Positions 10,043 to 19,963 of a DNA stretch of 64,000 nt are shown piece by piece. Positions within the stretch are counted from its first letter, which is position 1. Every line of letters begins with the position of its first letter. Source of the DNA: Cymbomonas tetramitiformis (Eukaryota > Chlorophyta > Pyramimonadophyceae > Pyramimonadales > Pyramimonadaceae); contig LGRX02027617.1 of the NCBI GenBank assembly GCA_001247695.2, positions 1-64,000 on the forward strand, given 5' to 3'. The notes below the pieces were generated by a model, which was not told where the DNA came from, ran no database searches, and worked only from the letters and a program-made list of their open reading frames with translations. The translations under genes and the position numbers were made by a program.

Positions 10043-11477
10043 TTAGGCCAGTGCACTGAGTGCCCCTGGATTAACACTGTTCTGAACCAGCAGAAGGACG
10101 AAACGCGTGCAGCCAGTGCGAGCCCAAAAGTCCAGCAATGTCTCTAACAGCTCTGAATCAGCAGCAGATGTAGAATAAGGGCTTGATCCAGGCTGGTTTA
10201 GGCCAGTGCACTGAGTGCCCCTGGATTCACACCGTTCTGGAAAGGCAAAGGGGACGAAACGCGTGCAGCCAATGCAAGCCCACAGGTCCAGCAATACGTC
10301 TCAACGCTCTGGATCAGCAGCAGATGCAGAATACTCGTGCAAGAGGGGCTCAAAGCTGGACCAGTGTGCTGGGCACCCCTGGATTAGCTAAGCGAACGTC
10401 CACCAAGAGCACGGAGCCTATAAAGACAACACTTCTTCCAGCAAGGCACCAGAAATAGCGCGAATACGCAGTGGTGTGAGCTAAGCCAGTGTGCTGAGCA
10501 CCCCTGGATTCACTGCACCACTGCTCATCAAGGGCACGGAAGTTGGCATGAAAGTCCGCCCTCAGTCCAGTAAGCAAGAGAGAAGTCGCCACACAGAGCT
10601 GGGAGCTAAGCCAGTGTGCTGAGCACCCCTGGATTCGCAACACCACTGCTAATTCAGAAGGTAGTTGGTGACACAAGGGCCTCACCGGCTGCCAAGTACT
10701 GAAAAAGAGAGAAAAGAATTCTCATACACATCATGATAAAGAACCAGAGAACACCCAGTGGTGAACAGCACTCCAGGCTGGGCCAGTACTCAATTAAGTC
10801 TGAATCCACCAGTCACAGTGTCTTTGACAAACCAGTAAATAGCGTATATAAAGACCACCCACTTGCCACCTTCAGGGTTGATGCCGCTGCTATCCCTCTG
10901 GCAAGCTTACTCCTGCTTCAGGTTTAGGCCAGTACACCAGGGGTGTCCCTGGATTAACCGTCAGACAAGGTAGAACTGCCAGAGGAACCGTAAGGTGAAA
11001 GTCCACTCATAAGGTAATAACTCACTGCCGGTCTGCTCTGTCCAGGCAGATGCCGCTGCTAATTAGCTCCCAGGTCACGCACACTTGCCTTTCAGTTAGG
11101 CCAGTACACCAGGGGTGTCCCTGGATTCACTTCAGACAAGGTGGTCAACTGGAGAGACCACTGAGAGGTAGCTCATCAAGGCACACATTAACTGCTGATC
11201 CACTCTGTCGCCGCCGCCGCCCAAGCTCATGCCGTGCTGATTAGCTCTAAACTGAAGAACACCTGTTAGCAGTTAGGCCAGTGCACCAGGGGTGCCCCTG
11301 GATTCACTGCAGAACAAGGTATTGAGCACATCACCGGATAGAAGAAGGCCGCTCATTAAACAGTGAATTCAGAGCTGATCCGTTGCCGCCGTCGCTGGTG
11401 ACCCCTTTCAGTGCAAGTACCACCAAGTTCAGGGAAGAAGAAGGGTCCGCCAGTGCACCGTGGGTGCCCCTGGAGTC
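10043..11477 (-). repeat. Degenerate array with a conserved 30-bp core, 9-10 copies, upstream of gag
   Basis: A core of the form GGCCAGTGCACYRRGGTG followed by YCCCTGGATT occurs at about 10043, 10198, 10358, 10482, 10606, 10922, 11096, 11273 and 11449, with a weak copy near 10780. Spacing is 155, 160, 124, 124, 316 (two units), 174, 177 and 176 bases. The core is a partial palindrome (CCAG...CTGG) and is far better conserved than the sequence between copies. It lies just 5' of gag, where an LTR or leader would be, so a promoter or packaging role is possible but unproven. Confidence 0.85.
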
Positions 11478-12115
11478 GCCTGACTTCCGAATCCGCTCTT
11501 GCAAACTGCTGCTGACTTCTCGCCAAAGGGTATTTACTTCTGGATTAACACTGAAATAAAAAGCCGCTCCGCGCAGGACATTATTGTTTTGAAAAAGTAT
11601 GAAAACAGCAGTAAAACATATTCATCAAAATTGGTATAATAACCACAAAATACGAATTATTGTGTACAAAAGCTGTGAGCAGAACTGTCTTAGCACTCTA
11701 GCACTGGCACGCGAACAGCCACCTAGCACTTGCGAAGGCAAAACAATAATGAGTCCACTAGTCTGACCTTCGGTCAGAGGTTACTTATATCTCAATGCTC
11801 TGTCACATTTCCCAAAACTGTAACGGGTTCCAGCCCTCAAATCTTCATCTGGCCAATGGAAAGTCATTATTCCATGCCAGCTTTAACAATGTTACCGTTT
11901 ACCACATTCTGACTGACACGTCAGTGGCAAAGGAGTCACTGCCATCTTCATCGTATCATTCCCTGGTCACCTGATACTGACCATATCTTTTCTAGCAGGT
12001 CTGCATCTCTCAGGCGGTCATCTTAGCGAAGCCTGTCACACTGTCATCTCTGTCACGCGTGTCATCAGCTGGACAAACCCGGCACGGTACCATGAGAAGC
12101 CGGCGTTTGTTACAC
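11478..12115. other. Gene-free stretch
   Basis: AT-rich sequence between the leader repeats and the transposase pseudogene. No ORF of note, tRNA or clear repeat is visible. Confidence 0.6.
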
Positions 12116-13598
12116 CGTGGCGCCCCTCTCTTGCCTCGCGCGCTTCTGCGAAACACTGTCGGCTGAAACACCTCTCAGGTCCATCTCTTCGCTAAGCCGA
12201 TCGATCTCGTCAACATCGTCTGTATCTGGAGAGGGCTCTCATTCCCCTTCATCTGCGGTAAGGTTGGAGCTGCCTTCTGCATATAGCTTTCCTGTATACA
12301 AAAGAACGAATCGAGAGTTAAGCCAATGAGAAAAAAAACACTCGCGAAACAAACAAACACTAAAACAAATTGAAGCCCAGCATACATAAATCGTTCTCAC
12401 CTTCCGCGTTCAACGCTCTCGCTTTTTCTCGTGTCGCAGCAAGCAATGCCTCACTGATCCGGCACTTGGCCCAACCTCGAGCGCGAGCTGGGACGTCATT
12501 CTTAAACTTTTCATACACAGTCAACGTCCACTTGCACAATAATGGCTTCACGTGCGATAAAGAAAAGTTGAATAGCATGCTCTGATACTCTACCCCTTCC
12601 CTGAGTTGCTCCGTGACTAAGCCAACTATATATTCTTGTGACTCTGACCGTAAACCACCTTTGATCGGACCCGTTCCATCGACGTCTGCCTTCTGTGCGT
12701 CTCCCGTCAACCCTCCCGGAACCTGACGGTGTTTAATCCATGGCCACAGATCCTTCACTTTCCTGTTGTACTCTGTTGTCGCCTGTGGTGGCCATTTGTC
12801 AAGAATCACTAGAATAGGATGGTCGGCCATCAAGCCTAGGCGCCGTTTCTTTTCTAAAGCATCCACCACAATTCTTTCCTTATACAACTGCAAGTTAGTC
12901 TCCACAGACGCCCAGTGATTGTGTGTGTGTGTGACCAAACGAAGTCCTTGTAGGCAGGATCGTCGCGAATCTCTCTGCTATGCAAGCATCTGTCCGTTGT
13001 ACCCGTAAATATCATTTGGAAACCAACGACATCCGGTTTCAAGTCACTTGGAGATGTGCCACGTCCCATGCATTCAAGCAACACTGCCGTGATACTACGT
13101 TTGTCGTCAAGCTGATCGAATTAGAGGCACTCGAGTCGCTCCCCTCTGCGCATATGTGTTCTTGTGCACAGGGAAAATTTGCAACCCCATGTGATCGAAC
13201 GCGTACACTAACTCAGGAGGAATGTTTTATGTCTCCATCTGATGAGCAATCTGTAAGATGAATGTCTCAATCTGTTGCTCCCAATCTTCGGGACGCTTGC
13301 CACTCGTTTTCGCCCGGCGTTTTACAAACCCCTCACTCTGAAGAAATCCACGCACCCAACGAGGCGACAAACCGAACGTATCGTTGAGAAGCGAAGGGCG
13401 CTTCTTCTCGACAACACTCCTCAGGATAGGGGCGAGTATACTGGAAGCACCAGGCAGTCCTCTCTCAAGGTGGGAGCCAACGATGTCCTCGAGGATCGGG
13501 TAGACTTCAAGATCTGCTGTGACAGAAGTAGGCCCTCTCTGCAAGTGCTCCCACACGCAGCCACGAAGCCACGAAATACCAAATTCGTTAGTCCTCAA
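12116..13598 (-). pseudogene. Pogo/CENP-B-like DDE transposase, broken
   Basis: On the minus strand the N-terminal part has a CENP-B-type helix-turn-helix (FGLSPRWVRGFLQSEGFVKR, about 13340). After an in-frame TAA comes VYAFDHMGLQIFP, matching the first catalytic Asp of DDE_1 transposases. A frameshift leads into DDKRSITAVL and FQMIFTGTT. ILVILDKWPPQ supplies the second Asp, and GGLTGDAQKADVDG corresponds to the T-Q-D block with the third acidic residue. An intron (GTGAGA near 12402 to ACAG near 12291) precedes an acidic tail ending at 12116, which carries an in-frame TGA. With at least two stops and a frameshift it is dead. Its terminal repeats were not found. Confidence 0.8.
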
Positions 13599-13631
13599 CC
13601 AAACTCGCCGTTACACGCACGAATATATATG

Positions 13632-14715
13632 GCTACTACCCAAATTCATGGTTCTACCACAAGGACCAATGGGAAATTGCGGTTTCGATCACTAAATCGA
13701 CTATTTGAGGTACAAGCAACATTTGCACATGATATTTATGAGTTAAATGAATTTTATTTCTTATAGCGGCGGCCCCCATGAGACTTTAGGTGTGTGGTTG
13801 AACGACACGCTTTAGGGGTGTAATTTCACCAAAAGCTTGAAGAAAATGGCGGTCCTGCCACAAGGACCACCGTTATTTTGAGTATTAGGAGTCACATGGG
13901 GGGCTCACGGTGATGCTAATGGTTATACATCTTGAGTTTATGGCCAAATAAGATAACTGAATCGGTTACTTCGCACCCTCATCATCATTTCCGCTCTATT
14001 TCAGCATGGCGCATGTTCAACACAATGCAAATTCCGAATTTAGTGAATTTTGGACTTTAGAAATTGGCATTCATCCATTCTAAAATGTACACACCAGTCG
14101 AAAAATAAGATATTTGGATGATGTTAGACTTTCAGAAATTCGCAATACATATATACTTGAAGATTTAATGTGCCGCACACACCAACCTTGCGATATATGC
14201 CCTCTAGCAAGCAATTATGATGGCTGGCTGGTCAGCTCGCGTGACCACTGTTTTAGGGGGGAAACCAACGAGCCAATATTTTAGAGGGGAAGCCAACGAG
14301 CCAGCGAGCCAATATATGCATTCCAACCGGGCCTACCGCCCAAATATGATTGGGATATATGTATAGGTTCAATTTGATGGTATCCGCGCAGGTGTAGTGT
14401 TGATATATGATTGGTAGAAAATTATTGAAGACGAGTCACTAAATTGCCACATTTTGAATGTTCCAAAAAAATCCGTTTTGAAAAATTTGAGTGTAGAGGT
14501 TTGAAATGCGTTCGTCATGGATATATGGGATGGATATAGGCAAAACCAGCGTTAAAATAAATTAATATATATAGGACCTATATATACCACCTTTCATCGG
14601 TCGGTTAGACACCACAAATCACGGGAGATTGCCAATTAAATTATCGGAACAATGGTCCTCGTGGTAGGACCAAATCGTCGATTTGGTCCTACCACAAGGA
14701 CTGCGGGGCAGTAGC
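13632..14715. mobile_element. GCTACT-family DNA element (copy D1)
   Basis: Termini are GCTACTACCC (13632) and GGGGCAGTAGC (ending 14715). Next to each lies a stem-loop built on GGTCCTACCACAAGGACC-type arms (13650, 13853, 14650-14705). The part from about 13975 to 14715 is closely similar, in opposite orientation, to 61080-62073. No coding sequence is seen. Flanking 8-mers do not match, so the left boundary is less certain than the right. Confidence 0.65.
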
Positions 14716-14944
14716 CACACCCAGACACCGTGGATGCAATTCGAGAGTACTACGAGAACAGAGTGTCGGAGCGACAACTCTTGAGAGCCCTCATACGAGA
14801 GGGATGCGTGAAGATTCTAGAGACCTTGAAACGGTTTGCGGAGGACCAACTATAGTAATGCTCATAAATTAAGGGGCAGCGAAAAGCGGGCGTGGTGTCG
14901 CCAAGACCGCCCGAACCTGTCGCTCGCGCATGCGCGCATGTCAC

Positions 14945-15773
14945 TAAGGCTGCGAAATTACCGGTAATCTGAACATGGGGTGTGGTAATACCGGGTAATT
15001 TACCGGTAATACTTTCAGTGGTATTACCAACATTTTACCGCCTGCACAAAATGACCCAACTTTCGCATCAGGGCTCCGAATTCATTTTTTAAAGTTCGTG
15101 TGGGTTTGTATCGGCCATTAGAATTGTGTCGGCACATAATATTGCTATTGCGATTATGAAGGTGCACACACCATACTATTCTTTTTTTCCCCAGAAGTAC
15201 AGACAGTATCCCAAATCCGAGTTCTTCATGGTGCGGTTTATGGATCGGGTCCCTGCGAGGTAGCATGATCGGAAACCAATTTTGACTATGCCCATTCCGA
15301 TATTGACACTATATTTCATAGGACAGCGGTATGTAGGGCGCCTCAACATGTGTAAAGGCTCCACCAGGGACCTCTGTTGCCGGCGTGAGCATATTCTGGC
15401 ACGCTATATGCTCATATATGCAACACAATCACATATGCAGATGTTATTATTTATGTAGCTACTATCACACATATATATATATATACATGCAGCTGTTAAA
15501 ATAGCCGCGGTTTCTTCGAAAAATTAGATTGCACTTAAAACTGACCGCATGCCTACGTTCGATAGCTTGAAATTGGGATAATTGACACAATGGGAACTGG
15601 TAATTTACCAGGTAATCCCTGGTAATTGGTAAATTACCAATGCGGTAATTGGTAATTTACCGGTAAAATCTTAAGTATGGAGGGTAATTCAGAATCGGGG
15701 GTCGGTAATACCAGGTAATTTACCGGTAATTACCGCACCGGTAATTTACCAAAAAAATTACCCCGCAGCCTTA
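14945..15773. mobile_element. hAT-type MITE with perfect 8-bp target duplication
   Basis: CATGTCAC occurs directly on both sides (14937-14944 and 15774-15781). The ends are inverted TAAGGCTGCG followed by TTACC-rich subterminal repeats (ACCGGTAAT and similar, dense at 14955-15035 and 15600-15765). Eight-base duplications with short inverted ends and repeated subterminal motifs are the hallmark of the hAT superfamily. The 829-bp interior has no transposase, so it would depend on one from elsewhere. Confidence 0.85.
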
Positions 15774-15781
15774 CATGTCAC

Positions 15782-16016
15782 CTCGGTTCCATAGAAGGTG
15801 TGGCAGTGCGCGAGGCAGCTCGGCTGCTCCCATAAGATGGTGAGTAGACCGGTTTCAATAAAGTGAGACATTCACTGGGTAGGGATTCTCAAGGGCTCAA
15901 GGTCTCAAGCAGCTCAAGTAGTCAAGTAGACTAGTGACACAATAGCGGTGTCACCTGCGACCAGACCGGCCCAGTGACCAGTTCTCATTTTGCCTACCTC
16001 ATGGACCCTGCGTTAA
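15782..16016. other. Unannotated spacer before the LTR element
   Basis: No ORF or repeat was recognised. The last five bases, GTTAA at 16012-16016, are the 5' copy of the LTR element's target duplication. Confidence 0.5.
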
Positions 16017-16259
16017 TGCTGGACTTCGGGTTTGGGCTTAGTTATTATGGGCTCTGACTAGCCCCTAGCCTGACCCTGCTTCCGTTTCGTGTCCGTGACA
16101 TCCTAGCACTGTACTGTACAGTAGTACAGTACAGTAGTACAGCCATTGTTTCACTGTCTGGGTTTCCGAGAGCATAAAGCCTCGGCCAGACACTAGTTAT
16201 GTGATTATCAGTTTGATTCTCAGCGAGCTTAGCCGGACAGTGGATCTGTCTTCCTCGCA
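16017..16259 (+). repeat. 5' LTR of element 3
   Basis: TG...CA ends. It contains a GTAC/CAGTA palindromic run at 16105-16141 that differs in length from the partner LTR. Roughly 8-10 differences from the 3' LTR by eye suggest an older insertion than element 1. Confidence 0.9.
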
Positions 16260-16697
16260 GGTTATGGCCCGCACCGGCTTTCCGGTGATTCTGATGATGG
16301 CACAGCGCCTTGCTGTTGCCATGTTCGGCTAAGTAGGACGTAGGAGGGGTTGAGCGCCCACTTGGGCGGTGGTGTATTGTTCTCGCGGTATGGCCTTTTA
16401 GCGTGGCAGTGATGGCGGCACGCGTTGTGCTCGCCTTCGCTGCGCAGGGGATCAGCAGTTTGTGACGGATTGTTTTTTTTACGGCAGTATCGTCGCAGCG
16501 AGGGTTGATCTGCATCGTGCGCCACTGGCCCTGGCGAGGTCGCTCCACACGTTGTACATTTTGGCCGCTCTCATTCTTCCGCTCACGACCTGTGAATTTC
16601 GATATGTTGTGCTGAGGCTTCTACGGATTATCTGGCCGCTGTGACAATTTTATACCACCACCCTTGATTAGCTCAACTCTTCCATTGTCTCTCCATC

Positions 16698-18501
16698 ATG
16701 GTTGCTACAGCAAATAGAATGACGCGGTCTCGCGTCCGTAGATTGGAAACGATTTTTGATGATGTGGGTGCGCAGCACTCAGCGACGCCCCACACACCGC
16801 AGCTGCCGGCTCCGACCACCGCAGCTGCGAGGGAGATTCTCGAGAAATGTCAACAGCTTGCTCGCGACAATTTTGACAGAAAGGTTGCGAAAATCGTTGC
16901 CACGAAAATTCTCGGAGACAAATCGGACCGCTTCGCTGGTACAGAGGCCGACGCAATCGACATTTTTTCACAAATCATGCATGAGCTTCGAGCACAGTTT
17001 CTACTCCAGTCACAGGCGTTTGCTCCCGCCCTGTCTGACTTGGCCAACATGAATGTTGAGGCTAGGCATGAGGCCAATGAATTGCTGCTTTCGGATCTGA
17101 CTTTTCTGGCTCGACCTGGCTCGCCTGCTCGTGATTGGCTTGAGGCCTCTGGGTCTGACGTTCCTGGAGATGGCAAGCGTGCTGCCCTTGAGGTGGTGCG
17201 CATGCTCCAGGAACGCTCAGAGCCCTTTGACTCTTTTGAGTCGCTGCTGGCAGTTCGCATCCCCAGCAGCGGAGATCCTGACCGTGGCATCCGTGAGTTC
17301 AATGGCCTGTTGCGGGACGTTCAGCGTTCCCACAACTTGCCAGAGGACGCGGTGAAGCGGCAGTTTCTCAAGGCTCTCGGCAATTCGGCTTTATACCGTG
17401 ATTTGGCTAATTCCTTGGCTCGAGCTGACCAGCGGCAGGGCGTGTCTCTTTTGACTATTCAGGCTCGTGTGCGGGAGCAGTTCCGCCACGGCCTGAAAGT
17501 CTCTGACACCCCTGTCTCTGCTCTGTCATTCGGCGGTGGCGCGTCTGACCTAGCTGCGTGCGGCGTTGTCCAGTCTGCAGCAGCAGCTGGAGCGCATGCA
17601 GCAGGACATTCGTGACCTGAAGCGGCAGAAGCGGGAAGGGTCACCGCCTGCGGGCAAGCACCTTACCCGCTCTGCTGCTAAGCATCATCGTGCTGGTGTT
17701 AAGCCACTTGGCACCGCTCCTCCTGTCTCGTTTGACAAGAAGAGTGGTGCCTTCGTGCCTCACTGCAGAAATGCGGAGTGTGCACAAAGTGGTTTGAAGC
17801 ACTGGCATGCTGAATGCCCCAACGGCGGTCCTCAGTCTGCCCACTATTGTGGTGCAGTTGAGGACTATGAGACTGACTGCCTGGCTGTTCGTTTCCAGCG
17901 GTTCTATGACGCTGGGGATGAACATGCCTTCGAGTCGCTCTGCACGATGGAGGGTCGCCCAGAGGTGTGCGAGCTGTCGGCACATTCTTTTGTGACGGCT
18001 GAGCCCACATCTCTGCGGCACTTTCAGGATGCGGCGGCTTCCGCTCAGGATGCGGCAGCTGACGATGACGGCATGGCTCAGTTTGGTCTGGCCACATTCC
18101 ACTCGGGTGCACGGGGTTCGATTCCGCCACCACCTGCGGTTCGGCATCCCTCTGCACTCGTGGCTGGTGGTGTGCCTGCGGCTCATGACCCGCCAGTGGT
18201 TATCCCTGACCCTCTTGGCTTGCCTGACTCTGTCCCGTCACTCCAGCTTGGCGACTCTGCACCGGTTCCGCTGTTTGCTGGCATGAGGATTGAGGCTTCT
18301 GACATTGGCTCTGAAGTCTCTGACAATGACCACGGCTCTGACACTGGCTCTGACGGCGGGCAGCAATTGACTTTTGGCTCCTTCGGCACTCTTGGGCATG
18401 GCTCTGACTCTGACCTTGCTGACGGGGGAGCATCGCCGGTAGCCACTCGACTCCGTTGTACCGTCCGCGGGCTCCGCCGAGTTTTCTCCGATGTGCATTA
18501 A
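16698..18501 (+). CDS. Gag of element 3, with one frame change
   Basis: The ATG at 16698 opens a 305-codon frame of helical, charged sequence with typical Gag-like composition. At about 17565 coding continues in the +1 frame with a coiled-coil stretch (QQQLERMQQDIRDLKRQK). A zinc-knuckle-like motif follows, CRNAECAQSGLKHWHAEC (C-x4-C-x6-H-x4-C), then an acidic Ser/Asp-rich tail. Element 1 has the same arrangement in one uninterrupted frame, so the shift is probably an indel, though a programmed +1 shift is possible. The TAA stop (18499-18501) overlaps the next ATG as TAATG. Confidence 0.75.
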
Positions 18502-18926
18502 TGTCTTCAGTGCTTTGTTGTTCTCTGCTGGCCAGCGCTACGGCATCTCTGGTTGCCGTGGGCGGTGGTGACAGGGGCCTGGTTGAGCCCGGAGCCACCG
18601 CCCGTCGGTCTACTGGAGGTCTCTTTGCTTCGGACCCGCCGCTTGGTTCTCTGGACATCCGTGATTGGCCGCCAGATGATAGAGTTCTTGTGTCCTCCTC
18701 TTCAGTGCTCAAACCGCCGTGGGATTCTACTTGTTTAAGTTCTTCGGTGTTTTTGGAATCTTTACAGTCTTCTGTTGCCTTGCTTTCAGCTACGGATCCA
18801 CCTTACCCACTTGGGTCTGGTGGTGCTCGATTTGTGCAAGGCAGCTTACAATTCACTTCGGGATTCTTCTGTACTTACATCCCAACCGCTGAACTCAGCC
18901 CTGCTGACCAGCCTCAAAGTGGCTGA
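18501..18926 (+). CDS. Small ORF with signal/membrane-like start, coupled to gag by TAATG
   Basis: Starts at the ATG overlapping the gag stop and encodes 141 residues. Residues 1-22 (MSSVLCCSLLASATASLVAV) form a hydrophobic signal or anchor segment. The rest is Ser/Pro-rich with some Trp and Tyr, and no family is recognised. In element 1 the equivalent segment is fused to Gag. The overlap with the stop suggests re-initiation by the same ribosome. The placement resembles an env-like gene, but sequence similarity to any envelope is not claimed. Confidence 0.55.
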   Translation: MSSVLCCSLLASATASLVAVGGGDRGLVEPGATARRSTGGLFASDPPLGSLDIRDWPPDDRVLVSSSSVLKPPWDSTCLSSSVFLESLQSSVALLSATDPPYPLGSGGARFVQGSLQFTSGFFCTYIPTAELSPADQPQSG

Positions 18927-19092
18927 GTTTCTTGTCAATTATCCTGGCAGCTTGATTAGCTTTAGCCCAGTAGTGGGATGACCGGGTCAAGACCCCGGCA
19001 CCCAGCTAGCAGTGATCGGTTTCCACCGAAGTGAATGTTAGGTGTTTGTTTATTATCTCGTGGCTGTATATCCTGTACCTGCTTTGCTAGGT

Positions 19093-19112
19093 AGTCACAC
19101 CCACGGGTGGTG
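19093..19112 (+). promoter_or_regulatory. Hairpin/polypurine region abutting the 3' LTR of element 3
   Basis: CACACCCACGGGTGGTG runs directly into TGCTGG of the LTR. Polypurine tracts that prime plus-strand DNA synthesis lie here in LTR elements; this one is part of an inverted repeat. Confidence 0.6.
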
Positions 19113-19354
19113 TGCTGGACTTCGGGTTTAGGCTTAGTTATTATGGGCTCTGACTAGCCCCTAACCTGACCCTGCTTCCGTTTCGTGTCCGTGACATCCT
19201 AGCACTGTACAGTACAGTAGTACAGTACAGTAGCACAGACTTGTTTCACTGTCTGGGTTTCCGAGAGCATAAAGCCTCGGCCAGACACTAGTTATGTGAT
19301 TATCTGTTTGATATTCAGCGAGCTTAGCCGGACAGTAGATCTGTCTTCCTCGCA
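19113..19354 (+). repeat. 3' LTR of element 3
   Basis: Direct copy of 16017-16259 with scattered substitutions. Followed by GTTGA, the second target-site copy. Confidence 0.9.
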
Positions 19355-19571
19355 GTTGATGAAGTGGGGCGCCCGAAAGTCGCGCGTTAATGTGACTCCC
19401 GAATTTCCCCAAAACCGCCTTATTTTTAATTATGAAAAATCGGAATTAATTTTACCCAATATGCGTCGAAATTGGGAAAATGCCGTGGAGGTCAGAATAG
19501 GGGTGTTTCTGGGGGGTGATCGATGCCTATCGACTAACCATCATATGTCCCCAATATTCCAATTCCAAATG
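19355..19571. other. Spacer between two LTR elements
   Basis: A 217-bp host or older-element remnant lying between the two LTR insertions. No gene seen. It ends in AAATG, the target site of element 1. Confidence 0.5.
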
Positions 19572-19826
19572 TGCTGAAATCTGTATAGGCAGCCCTGACT
19601 GGGAGTCCCGGTGCAGGCCCCTATGACAGATTCCTAGGACCAACACTGGACTACTGACTGATCTGTAGGTTCGTACTGTGACACACGCTGTGTCACAGGT
19701 AGGCTAGACACCGAGACCGTCCGAGACCGTTCCGGGTATATCTAGCTTAGGGTTTATTTATCTTATACAGTTTATCCACACGAGTACGGGAGTTTCTGAT
19801 ATCTAGTGTACTTGGATATTCCGGCA
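19572..19826 (+). repeat. 5' LTR of element 1
   Basis: TGCTGAAATC...CCGGCA. Contains a strong internal hairpin, GTGACACACGCTGTGTCAC at about 19679, and a duplicated CGAGACCGT motif. Related LTRs in the opposite orientation occur at 52082 and 58573. Confidence 0.95.
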
Positions 19827-19963
19827 GGTCGTGGCCCCATCCACGTTTTCATTCCACTTGCTATCTTGGCCATGATTGGCTAAGCAGCCGCTTGAAGAGG
19901 TGGTGCGCACTTGCGCGTTTGGGTGCGACTAGGATTTGGACATGATTTTACGGTAGACGTCCT

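Larger units (their letters stand above)
16017..19354 (+). mobile_element. Gag-only LTR retrotransposon (element 3)
   Basis: Two similar direct repeats of 243 and 242 bp begin TGCTGG and end CGCA. They enclose a gag and a small membrane-type ORF, with no protease, RT or integrase. Five-base flanks are GTTAA and GTTGA, one mismatch apart. Five bases after the 5' LTR comes TGGCCCGCACC, a candidate primer-binding site. Directly before the 3' LTR is the hairpin CACCCACGGGTG. Lack of pol makes it non-autonomous, like TR-GAG elements; it would need enzymes from another element. Confidence 0.9.
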
